Positions 8,260-17,200 of a DNA stretch of 64,000 nucleotides are shown here, one piece after another; position 1 is the first letter of the stretch, and the number at the start of each line of letters is the position of its first letter. Source of the DNA: Pseudomonas sp. R5(2019). GTDB taxonomy: Bacteria; Pseudomonadota; Gammaproteobacteria; Pseudomonadales; Pseudomonadaceae. The notes beneath the pieces were generated by a model. It did no database searches and had not been told where the DNA came from. It was given only the letters and a program-made list of their open reading frames with translations. The stretch lies in NCBI RefSeq assembly GCF_009905435.1, contig NZ_JAAAMT010000006.1:62001-126000 (forward strand), written 5' to 3'. A program made the translations under genes and the position numbers.

Positions 8260-8831
8260 TCAGCGTTCTCCTGGGTAGGGATAGTGTGTACGGGCCCTGC
8301 CGCGATGGCTTTAGCCGTCTCGTTGAGCAAGTCGCGAACCCGCAGGATTTCCTCCGGGCTCCAGCGACCGTGGTGCATTTGCAGGGCGTGGCGCAGGTTG
8401 TGAACCGCTTCATGGATCTCCGGCGGGCGGTCGTAGCCGCGCAGGGCGCGCTTGCTCACTTCCATGCGCATGCGCACACCGTCCAGGGCCACCGCTTGTT
8501 CACTCAACGACTGTTGCCCCGCTGCGGTAATGCTGAAGCGCTTCTTGCCGCCATCGGCGTCGCTGGTAATCAGTTCGCTTTCTTCCAGAAAGGTCAGGGT
8601 CGGGTAGATCACGCCCGGGCTTGGGCTGTAGGCGCCGTCGAACATGCCTTCGATCTGGCGGATCAGGTCATAGCCGTGGCAAGGCTGCTCGGCAATCAAT
8701 GCCAGTAGCAGCAATTTGATGTCTCCGGGAGCGAACACCCGGGGTCCGCGACCGCGTTCACGGCCGCTTGGCCGGCGTTCGAACAGATCGTGGCCTTCAG
8801 GGTGGTCACGATGGAGGTGATGGTCTTTCAT
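8256..8831 (-). CDS. PadR family regulator with His-rich N-terminus (YqjI-like)
   Basis: 191-residue PadR-type winged-helix repressor. The core APGDIKLLLLALIAEQPCHGYDLIRQIE...GVIYPTLTFLEESELI is typical; in front of it is a metal-binding-like extension with His at positions 4, 5, 7, 10 and 14. That layout, and the coupled siderophore reductase gene downstream, match Escherichia coli YqjI, a nickel-responsive repressor of the reductase yqjH; the metal response here is inferred. Unlike E. coli, where the genes are divergent, here they form one overlapping transcript. ATG at 8831 has GGAG upstream. Confidence 0.85.
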   Translation of the reverse strand: MKDHHLHRDHPEGHDLFERRPSGRERGRGPRVFAPGDIKLLLLALIAEQPCHGYDLIRQIEGMFDGAYSPSPGVIYPTLTFLEESELITSDADGGKKRFSITAAGQQSLSEQAVALDGVRMRMEVSKRALRGYDRPPEIHEAVHNLRHALQMHHGRWSPEEILRVRDLLNETAKAIAAGPVHTIPTQENAE

Positions 8832-8850
8832 GCGTGCGCTCCATGTGTCG

Positions 8851-8884
8851 AGATATTACTTAAGATGTAACTTAAGATATATCT
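8851..8884 (-). promoter_or_regulatory. Probable operator of the PadR/YqjI-like regulator
   Basis: Twenty bases upstream of the PadR start lies an imperfect AT-rich palindrome with two copies of ACTTAAGAT (8858-8866 and 8870-8878) flanked by ATAT. Paired CTTAAG repeats are what one expects at a PadR-dimer operator; autorepression of the padR-sip operon is inferred. Confidence 0.55.
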
Positions 8885-8938
8885 TTATGGAGTGCAAGCG
8901 AGAATTATTCTTGATTGACGAGCGGTGCGGATGAAAGA

Positions 8939-8960
8939 GGCCGCCGGTGTGCAGGCGGCC
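8939..8960 (-). terminator. Hairpin after the PBP gene, probable terminator
   Basis: GGCCGCC/GGCGGCC arms with loop GGTGTGCA, just beyond the stop of the large PBP gene. On the minus strand it is followed only by CTCTTTC, so the U tract is weak. Confidence 0.45.
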
Positions 8961-8965
8961 AACGA

Positions 8966-11900
8966 TCAGCGGAGGTTTGAGACGATGGCCGTCTGGCCCG
9001 CTTCAGCTTTGGGCGGGACTTTGCACAGCGTGTTGGTGCCGGGTGCCAGGTACGGCGTCAAGAACGGCGCCATGCCCTTGAGCACCTGCACCGGCAAGGC
9101 CGAGGTGAACTTGAAGGTTTCGGCCGCCCGGCCCGGTACGAAGGCGGTCAGGGTGCCGAAGTGGTGGTCACCGATGTAGAACACGAAGGTGGCGGTGCGG
9201 TTGAGCGAGCGCGAACCGATCATCCGCCCCCCGGCACCAAAGCTCTCGATCCGGTTATCACCCGTACCGGTCTTGCCGCCCATCACCAGCGGCGTGCCGT
9301 CGGCCAGCTTGAACGTCCCTTGCACGCGCCGCGCGGTACCGGCATCGACCACTTGCGAGAGGGCCCCACGCAGGGCCGCGGCGACTTCCGACGACAACAC
9401 CCGCCGACCTTTGTCCGGGTCACTGACCACCTGGGTTTCATAGGGGGTGTTGGCGGCAAAGTGGAGGGTATCGATGCGCAGGGTCGGCATGCGAATTCCG
9501 TCGTTCTGGATGATCCCGACCAATTCGGCGAGCGCCGCGGGGCGGTCGCCCGAGCTGCCAATGGCGGTGGCCAGCGACGGCACCAGGTGATCGAACGGGT
9601 AGCCTACTCGCTGCCAACGACGGTGAATGTCGAGGAAGGCTTCGATTTCAACCATGGTCCGTACCCGACTGTCGCGGGCGCCCTTGTGCTTGCTCTTGAA
9701 CAGCCAGCCATAGACTTCCTGGCGCTCGAAACGGCTGGCCTTGACCGCGTCCTTGAACTGCGCGTCCGGGTTTTCCAGCAGGTAGCCGAGCAGCCACAGG
9801 TCCAGCGGATGGGAGCGGGCGATATATCCCTGGTCAGGCAGGTCGAACTTGCCCGGGCCGTAGGCGTAATACATATCGTCCAGCTTCTTGTCGGTGACGG
9901 TGTCTTTTTTCAGGTGTGCCCGCACGAAGCTGTTGAAGGTCGTTTGATCGGCATTCGGGAACAGGTAGCGGTGCACGGCTGCCAGGCGGATCGGCGTCAC
10001 GTGCAGGCTATCGAGGAAGGTGTCCAGGCGTTGTTGTGAGGTTTTGCGCTGGTACTTTTTCCAGAACCTGAGCAGGTAATCGGTGCCTTCCTTGTCAGCA
10101 AAATTGGCCAGGTATTCCTGGCGGCGCATGTCGCTGTCATCCCTGAGCAATGCCCCGCTGTTTTTCGGCGCCTGGTAGACGCTGTAGCGCACCAGGTCGC
10201 GCATCAGGCGGATAAAGGGCAGGTTGATCGATTCGCGCAGGGCTTCCTTGAGGGTCGGGTTGCGACCGTTGTCCTCGCGACGAAAGTTGGCGAATACGTG
10301 CATGCCGCCACCGGTGAAAAACGCCTCGCCGGGGCTGGCCGAGTACTTGCGCTCAAGCGCCGCATCGAGCATGGCCGGCAGGTTGCGGTCCTTGTTCTGG
10401 ATCAGATAGTCGACAGCCCAGCGTGTCAGCCGGTCCAGGTCTTCGACCGGCACCTTCTTGAGCTCGGCCGCAGGCATGCTGGCGTACTTGTCGTGCATCT
10501 CGGCGATGATTTCAAGGTAGGTCGTCAACACCCGCAGTTTGGCCGTGGAGCCCAATTCCAGCTTGCTGCCTTCGTTGATATCGAAAGGCTGGTCGGTGCT
10601 GTCGGTTTGTACCCGCACCCGCGAACCGTCAGGGGTGCGCTCAAACAGGGTGAAGCTGTAGCGCACTTGAGTGGTGGTGGTCGGCGTCAGTAGGCGCTCT
10701 CCCATCAGGCCGATTTTAGTGGCGAAGGCCGGGTCGGCCAGTTCGCGCAAATATTGGCTGGCCTGGCGCTGCAGGTCAGATTGCAGGGTGGTGGTGGCCG
10801 ACAGGTCGAGACGGTCAAGGTCATACAGAGGACGGTTGAGCATCGACGAGAGCCGACTGCGCGCCACGCTGATGCCCTTGTTGGTGACGATGGGCTGGAT
10901 GGTCGGTTGCTGCACCCAGTCGCGGTAGGTGACCTGGCTCTTCAACGCAGCCTCCGTCAGCGGCTTGTCGATGATGTTGTTGGCGCCCAGCAGGCGAATA
11001 TGGCTGTCGGTCAGCAGGGCCAGTTCATCGTGCCCCTTGGAAAGGAAGTGCGAAGGGCGGCGCTGGGCGATCATCAATGACAGTACCTGGCGCAAGGCCA
11101 GGCCGCGGGCGGCGAGGCTGGCCGGGTCTTGGGCGGTGGACGACAGCGCCTGGTTGACCTGGGCGAAATCGGCGCCATACCAGACCCGCAAGCCTTCAGC
11201 CATGCCGTGAACTTCACCGTGGCCGGGCACCGCCGACAGCGGCACGCTGTTGAGGTAGTCGCGAACGATTTTTTGCCGTGCCACCAGCGTTTCCGGCCCT
11301 CCCTGATAGGCGCGCACGCTGGCAGAAATCATCTGCCGGATTTTTTCACCGCCCGAAACGGTCAGGCCGTTGGGTGAGTGTCGGTATTTCTCCAGTTGCG
11401 TGGCCAGGGTACTGCCACCCGCCGATTGGCCGGGCAGGGCGAGCATCCTGGCCAGCTGGGTATATGCGGCCATGGCAAAGCGAGGCCAATCCACCGCCGG
11501 GTTGGCCAGCGGCTCATCGGTATCGAGCAGTTCACGGTTTTCGATGAACAGCAAACTGTGCACCATCAGCGGTGGGATCGCGGCGAAGCTGCTGTAGAGC
11601 ATTTGCGGATAACGGTATTGGTACAAGGTGTCGCCGGTGCAGTCGGTGATCGACAGGCCGGCCTGGCTTTTTTCCGCGTACGGCACGAAAAATCCGTGTT
11701 CGCTGTAGTTCATCAGGGCAGGGGAGAAGCGCGTCTGTTCCTTGATCACGTAATCGCGCTTCATCAGCCGGGGCAGGAATTCACTCAGGGCGCTGTAGCC
11801 CAGGCGCTTGTCGAATGGGCCGGAGCCTGGATAAAGCATGGCGTCGGTCGGGCCGGCATGCATGGAATAGCTGAGCGTGGCCGCATAGCGGCTGAACTCG

Positions 11901-12091
11901 CGGGCTTGCAATTTGGAGGTGCGGACTTCTTCTGAAATCGCATAGGCCAGAGCAATGATCGCCAGCAACAGCAGTAACCAGAACAGACGCCACCACAGGC
12001 GGCGTTTGCGAGGTGTTGAGGGCGGCGCGTGATCCAGATTTTCAGAAGGAACCTCGTTCCTTGTTGGTTCGGATTGCGGCAATGCGCCCAT
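8966..12091 (-). CDS. Large transglycosylase/transpeptidase (bifunctional PBP-like)
   Basis: Inner-membrane protein of about 1041 residues with one N-terminal helix (about residues 32-52, WLLLLLAIIALAYAI) and a large periplasmic part. The GT51 glycosyltransferase signature is recognisable but divergent: FIENRELLDTDEP (usual EDRxF) and GGSTLATQLEK. The transpeptidase part has all three penicillin-binding motifs: STAK (SxxK), SIN (SxN) and KTGT. It is longer than class A PBP1A/1B, with an extra middle segment. ATG at 12091 gives MGALPQSEP; an in-frame GTG at 12124 has slightly better upstream AGG, so the start is uncertain. Role in peptidoglycan synthesis is inferred from domains. Confidence 0.8.
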   Translation of the reverse strand: MGALPQSEPTRNEVPSENLDHAPPSTPRKRRLWWRLFWLLLLLAIIALAYAISEEVRTSKLQAREFSRYAATLSYSMHAGPTDAMLYPGSGPFDKRLGYSALSEFLPRLMKRDYVIKEQTRFSPALMNYSEHGFFVPYAEKSQAGLSITDCTGDTLYQYRYPQMLYSSFAAIPPLMVHSLLFIENRELLDTDEPLANPAVDWPRFAMAAYTQLARMLALPGQSAGGSTLATQLEKYRHSPNGLTVSGGEKIRQMISASVRAYQGGPETLVARQKIVRDYLNSVPLSAVPGHGEVHGMAEGLRVWYGADFAQVNQALSSTAQDPASLAARGLALRQVLSLMIAQRRPSHFLSKGHDELALLTDSHIRLLGANNIIDKPLTEAALKSQVTYRDWVQQPTIQPIVTNKGISVARSRLSSMLNRPLYDLDRLDLSATTTLQSDLQRQASQYLRELADPAFATKIGLMGERLLTPTTTTQVRYSFTLFERTPDGSRVRVQTDSTDQPFDINEGSKLELGSTAKLRVLTTYLEIIAEMHDKYASMPAAELKKVPVEDLDRLTRWAVDYLIQNKDRNLPAMLDAALERKYSASPGEAFFTGGGMHVFANFRREDNGRNPTLKEALRESINLPFIRLMRDLVRYSVYQAPKNSGALLRDDSDMRRQEYLANFADKEGTDYLLRFWKKYQRKTSQQRLDTFLDSLHVTPIRLAAVHRYLFPNADQTTFNSFVRAHLKKDTVTDKKLDDMYYAYGPGKFDLPDQGYIARSHPLDLWLLGYLLENPDAQFKDAVKASRFERQEVYGWLFKSKHKGARDSRVRTMVEIEAFLDIHRRWQRVGYPFDHLVPSLATAIGSSGDRPAALAELVGIIQNDGIRMPTLRIDTLHFAANTPYETQVVSDPDKGRRVLSSEVAAALRGALSQVVDAGTARRVQGTFKLADGTPLVMGGKTGTGDNRIESFGAGGRMIGSRSLNRTATFVFYIGDHHFGTLTAFVPGRAAETFKFTSALPVQVLKGMAPFLTPYLAPGTNTLCKVPPKAEAGQTAIVSNLR

Positions 12092-12538
12092 AGTTTTTTT
12101 AGCCCGATCACGAATAATGCACACACTTGCCTGAAGCTTAGACGCTGGCCGGCGATGGTGAAAATTTTGTCGCGGTTAGATCGGAAGTTTCCTAAAAAAA
12201 TGTGGCTCATCGCTCATTTGTACAAGTGGCTTTAGCCGCGAAGGTTAGGCGCCCCCGCCCAAGCGGCGTCTACCCCGGCAAGTTTTTTGTCGCTTGTACT
12301 GGCCTCATCGCTAGCAAGCTCTGCTCCCACGCCCATCTCCAGTCCTGCCGAAATTGCGCGTGGTGCTTTTGATCTAGATGTAGGAGCAAGGCTTGCCTGC
12401 GATGAACGATGACGCGCAATACCTGTAAAACCGCGGCGTCCTTATCGCGAGCAAGCTCGGCTCCTACATCAAAAAAATTGCAGTCAACCACAGAATCTCT
12501 CACATCCCCTCACGAAAGCCGATTCAGCACCATTGCTG
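12092..12538. other. Gene-free stretch between PBP-like and OpgC-like genes
   Basis: 447 nt containing the REPIN at 12380-12467 and otherwise no convincing gene, terminator or RNA. A small open frame at 12270-12503 on the minus strand is a read-through of the REPIN. Confidence 0.6.
12380..12467. repeat. REPIN, GGCTTGCC type
   Basis: Left REP GTAGGAGCAAGGCTTGCCTG; right inverted half ends GGCTCCTAC at 12467. The spacer (GATGAACGATGACGCGCAAT..., then ACCGCGGCGTCCTTATCGC) is shared, inverted, with the REPIN at 7414-7482 and in part with 42063-42150. Confidence 0.88.
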
Positions 12539-13657
12539 TCAAACCACCGGCACCTGCGCCGGCCGGCTCAGGCGCTTGTTCAGATCCAGCCACAGCGCCA
12601 GCACGACCATCAGCGCAACCCCCGCCAGGGCCGTGAAGACCTGCATCGGCCAACGATCACCGCCGAGCGCATTGGCCATGTCGGCCAGCGGTGCCAGCAG
12701 CACACCAAAGCAGAATACCTCCAGCGAATAGCGCCCCATCCGGCAACTTTGCCGCGCCAGCCAGTGTTCGACCCACGGTCCACTGGGCAACAGTTTGGCC
12801 GTGCAATAGGCCAGCGCCAGAAAATGCAGGAGCCGTGCCGGCGACAGGTTGGTCTTGTTGATCGGGTACAGCCATTCGGCCAACAGCCGTGGCATGAAAG
12901 CGTCATGCACGTGCGGCCATTTCCACGACAACGCGATCAGACCTGTCATCAGCAGGTAAAGCGCGCACGCCACAAACAACGGTTGCCGCAACACCGGCCG
13001 CGGGCTGCTGGCCGGTTGCCCCTGAGTCGCCGCCGCACCGCCCAGGATAAACAGCAACTGCCAGGCCAGAGGATTGAAGAACCACACGCCGCCTTCCTGC
13101 GCGGCCAGGTTCCACTGAAACAGCGGCGCCAGGACATACAACAGCACCGACAGGCCCACCACGTATTCGGCCCGGCGCAGCATCAGTGGCAACACCATCG
13201 GCAGCCCGAGCAGCAACAGGATATACAGTGGCAACGGGTCCATCAGGTTGGGTTTGAAGCGCAGCAGCAGCTCATCCACCAGCGCTTGCTGCGGGTTGCT
13301 GAGGAAGTAGTAGAGGCCCATCTCCTGAATCATGTCGCGGGTTTCGACATGGTTGTTGGCAACGAAGACGATGCCCATCAGCAGCACCAACAGGAAAATG
13401 TGCACCACATACAGCACCCAGGCGCGGCGCAGGATGCGTACGCAGGCCACCAGGTAGCCGTCGCGCTGAGCGATCCTGCCGTAGGCCAGGACGGCCGCAT
13501 AACCGGCCAGAAACACAAAGATCTCCGCCGCATCGCTGAAGCCGAAGTTGCGCACGGTCAGGTTGGCCAAGGGGTTTTGCGGTATGTGATCCCAGAAAAT
13601 GAAGATCAATGCCAAACCCCGAAAGAAATCGATCCGATGGTCTCGACCGTTAATCAT
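12539..13657 (-). CDS. opgC: OpgC-like membrane protein (glucan acyl/succinyl transferase family)
   Basis: About 372 residues with roughly ten membrane helices. The N-terminus INGRDHRIDFFRGLALIFIFWDHIP is the hallmark of the OpgC family, which transfers succinyl groups onto periplasmic glucans; no other opg gene is nearby, so the substrate is inferred. The ATG at 13657 (MINGRDHR) matches family N-termini; an in-frame TTG at 13687 would add ten residues without a ribosome site. Confidence 0.8.
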   Translation of the reverse strand: MINGRDHRIDFFRGLALIFIFWDHIPQNPLANLTVRNFGFSDAAEIFVFLAGYAAVLAYGRIAQRDGYLVACVRILRRAWVLYVVHIFLLVLLMGIVFVANNHVETRDMIQEMGLYYFLSNPQQALVDELLLRFKPNLMDPLPLYILLLLGLPMVLPLMLRRAEYVVGLSVLLYVLAPLFQWNLAAQEGGVWFFNPLAWQLLFILGGAAATQGQPASSPRPVLRQPLFVACALYLLMTGLIALSWKWPHVHDAFMPRLLAEWLYPINKTNLSPARLLHFLALAYCTAKLLPSGPWVEHWLARQSCRMGRYSLEVFCFGVLLAPLADMANALGGDRWPMQVFTALAGVALMVVLALWLDLNKRLSRPAQVPVV

Positions 13658-13859
13658 GGCGCGGACTCTTGCCGGTGAAGTATTCAAGGGGAACGCCTGC
13701 GGTTCCGTGAGGCTGACCGATGCCGATCAGCGGCGCGGAGGGTGGCGTTTTTAGATGGAGATTGCAAAGGATGGGTATTTCCGAATGTCTCAAACCTACC
13801 CGCTAAAACCTTTTTCTTCCCTGCGCCACCGCGATCTCCCGCCCTATAAGCAAAGCTGA

Positions 13860-14185
13860 CAACCCCAATCTCATAGGCCATGGCACGTTGCAACAAATGT
13901 GGGAGCGGATTTATCCGCGATGCGCCGCGCGGGCGGCGCTCGATCTCAAGAACAATGAAAAAACCAAGGCAGGCACCTCCCACGGCGCATGCGATCTGCT
14001 GGCTGGCCACCCTCGCCTTGCCCATCAGAATGAAGAGGGTTGCCTGAGGGCCGTATCAAGGCTTCCAAGTGCTTGCCTTGGCTTTTCCGGCGCCGCCGAA
14101 ATCGAGCGCCGCCCGCGCGGCGCATCGCGGATAAATCCGCTCCCACATTTGTTGCAACGTGCCATGGCCTGTGAGATTGGGGTTG
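13860..14185. repeat. Long inverted repeat: 85-bp arms built around a REPIN
   Basis: Left arm 13860-13944 and right arm 14101-14185 are complementary over 85 bp with one mismatch, separated by a 156-nt loop. The REP halves (TGTGGGAGCGGATTTATCCG from 13898; complement ending 14147) lie inside the arms, extended inward by GCGCCGCGCGGGCGGCGCTC and outward by GGCCATGGCACGTTGCAACA. It fills most of the 611-nt gap between the OpgC-like gene and lhr; no gene is supported there. Confidence 0.88.
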
Positions 14186-14268
14186 CCAGTCTTGTTTGTT
14201 CGGCTTTAGATCTGTGTGGTTTCGGTGTGGCTATCCCGCAATCGCGCGATGAACCTAAAATGTGGGCT

Positions 14269-17200
14269 TCACACATGGCGAACGAGCGCATCGCGCAAAC
14301 TCGCCGCCTCGACTGCTTCAAGCTCCAGCCAATAGGCGGCGGCACCCGCGACCTGCGCCGCCGCCGGCACGCCATCGCGATACACCAGCCGATTGCCGCC
14401 TATCGCCGGGACTTTGCTGCCGGGCAGCAGCGTGCCGACCAGGTTGAGCGGGTCGCTGGCGCTGATGGCGATCAGGCTGCCGTCCAGCGGTCGCCTGCGT
14501 ACATTACGCAGCAGCGCAATGGCCTCGGGCAGGGCGAATTGCTCGCCGGCCAGGCCGCTGACAAAGCGCCCGCCACGAATTTCGCCGCGGGCTTCAAGGC
14601 GGTGGAAAGTGCGCAGCAACTCGCGCCATCTCGGCAGCCAGTCCGCTTCGCGCTCCAGCAGGCGCCAGAACACCACGCCATATCGGCGCAACAGGGTGCG
14701 GGCGATGTGCTCGAGGGTTTCGCTGCGGTCGCTCTCGACGCTGCGGCGCAGCAAGGCCCAGCGTCCGGCGTCGTCCATGCCACCGATAAAGGCGCCACGC
14801 CCGCGCCGGCTGCTGCGAGCCTGGCGCTTGCTGGCAGGGGTGATCAGGGCGCGCAGCCCGGCAAAGCTGTCGGCGTTCACCAACCCTGCGGCCACCAGTT
14901 CCTGCAGGGCGTTTTCAAGCTCGGTGCGCAGTAAATGCGCTTCGCCCGTCAGCTCATCGAAAAACATCGCGCCGTGTTCACTCAAGGCGCTCAGAACGTT
15001 GCGTGCGCGTTGGGACAGTTCGCTGCTGTCGGGGGTTGCGCTCAGGCCGCGCCACAGCTGCAGGCGGGGGCGCGGCAGCAGGACGATCGGTGTGCTGCGC
15101 AAAGTGGCGGCCGCGCTTTTACCGGTGCCTCCAAGGCGCGCCCAGACGGTCTTGCCACTGCGGCAGACGTCGTCCAGCCAGGTCACGGCGTAGTCTTCAA
15201 GGCGGCTGGGCAGCAGGTCGCTTTCCCAACCACTGGCCGGCGCGGGATAACCTTCAAACTGGGCCAGCAGCTCGGGCAGCGCGGCCTGGCCTTGCAAGCG
15301 GGTGTCGGCCGACAGGTGCTGCCAGTCGAACAGAAAACGCATGAAATCCTGTAGCGAGACCGGTTCGATTTCTCGTCGCAGACGCCTGACCGTGTAGCGA
15401 TGTATACGTGCCAACAGGTGTCGCTCACACCACTGGGTAGCCGGCTGCGCCGGGTTGAACTGTCCACGCAAGACATAACCTTCGGCCTCCAGTCGCAGCA
15501 GGGCTTGCTCGATCGCGGTGGCTGGCAGGCGCAAGGGTTGTGCAATTTGCGACAGGGTCAGCGGCCCGAAACCACTGAGACGCGCGCGCAATATTTCAAC
15601 CAGGGCGGTTTCTGATTCGACGGGCGCGTCAAATCCCGGCAAGGCCTGCAATGGCGGTTGCGCAGGCTGATTCGGGTAAAGCGCTTGCGCCCAGTTCAAG
15701 CGCTCCACTGCCAGCCACAGGCCTTGCAGGCGAGTGGCGCGGCCTGAGTTGGCCAATTGATCAAGCCATGTCTGCCAGTGCAGGTTGGCCGCCACCTCGG
15801 TCTCGCTGATCAGCGCCAGTGACACCAGCGCCTCCTGCATTTCATCCACGCTGGAAGGCGCCGGCCACGCTTCCATGGCAACGGCCTCGATGGCGTCGCG
15901 GTCCAGCGCACCCAACTCATCACCCGACTGCGGCTCGTTCCAGCGCCGGTTAATGACCGCCTGGGTGCGACGCTCTTCCAGCGGCGCATCGTCGAGGAAG
16001 GCATAGGGGCGAGCGTTGAGGATCGCCGCCGCCAGTGGCGAAGGGGCCGGCAGATCACGACTGATCAGTCGGACTTCGCCGTTCTCCATGCGTCGCAGCA
16101 ATCGCAGCCAGCCCTCGGTATCCAGCGCATCGTGCAGGCAATCGTCCAGTGTCTGTTCCACCAGTGGATGGTCTGGAATCTCACGCTCGCCAGCGAGGTT
16201 TTCAAGGCAGGCGATCTGGTCGGGGAAGATGCTGGCGATCAGGTCTTCGCTTTTCATCCGCTGGATCTGCGGCGCCACTTTGCGCCCGCCGCTATAGCGG
16301 GGCAGGGCCAGGGATATCCCGGCATTCCAGCGCCAGCGCACGCCGAACAGCGGTGCTTCGATCACGGCTTGAATGAGGATCTGCTCGGCCGTGGCCGAGT
16401 GCAGATAACGCCAGACGTCATCGAGTTCAAAGCTGTGGGTGATCGACAGCGACAGCACGATGGCGTCTTCGCTGGCCGCGGCCTGCAACTCGAAGTTGAA
16501 GGTGCGGCAAAAACGCTTGCGCAGGGCCAGGCCCCAGGCGCGGTTCAGGCGGCTGCCGAAGGGCGAGTGGATGATCAGTTGGGTGCCACCGGACTCGTCG
16601 AAAAACCGCTCCATGATCAGCGTGTCCTGGGACGGCAGGGCGCCGAGTACCTGGCGGGTTCGGGCCAGGTAGTCGATCAGTTGCGCCGCGCTGTCGGCAT
16701 TGAGCCCCAACTGCTCGCACAGCGCGTCGATGACCGGTTGCGGCAGGTCGCCACTCAACGCCAATAGCGCGTCGATGTGCGCCTGCAGACGGGCCACCGC
16801 AACCGACAATTCGTCACTGCGCCCCGGTGCCTCACCCAACCAGAACGGGATATTCGGCGGCTGGCCCTGGGCATCTTCGACCCGCACCCGGCCGGTCTCG
16901 ACTCGAATGATGCGGTAGGCGGTATTGCCCAGCAGGAACACATCACCGGCAATGCTCTCGACCGCGAAGTCTTCATTGACGCTGCCGATGTTCAAGCCTT
17001 GCGGCTCGAGGATCACGCTGTAATCGGCGTTGTCGGGGATCGTGCCACCACTGGTGACCGCCGCCAGCTGGCTGCCACGGCGGCCACGCAGGGTGTGGCT
17101 GACGTGGTCGCGATGCAGGTAGGCACTGCGTACACCCTGACGGCTGTTATAGCCTTCGCTGAGCATGTTCAGCAGGTCTTGATAATGGCGCAGGTCCAGC

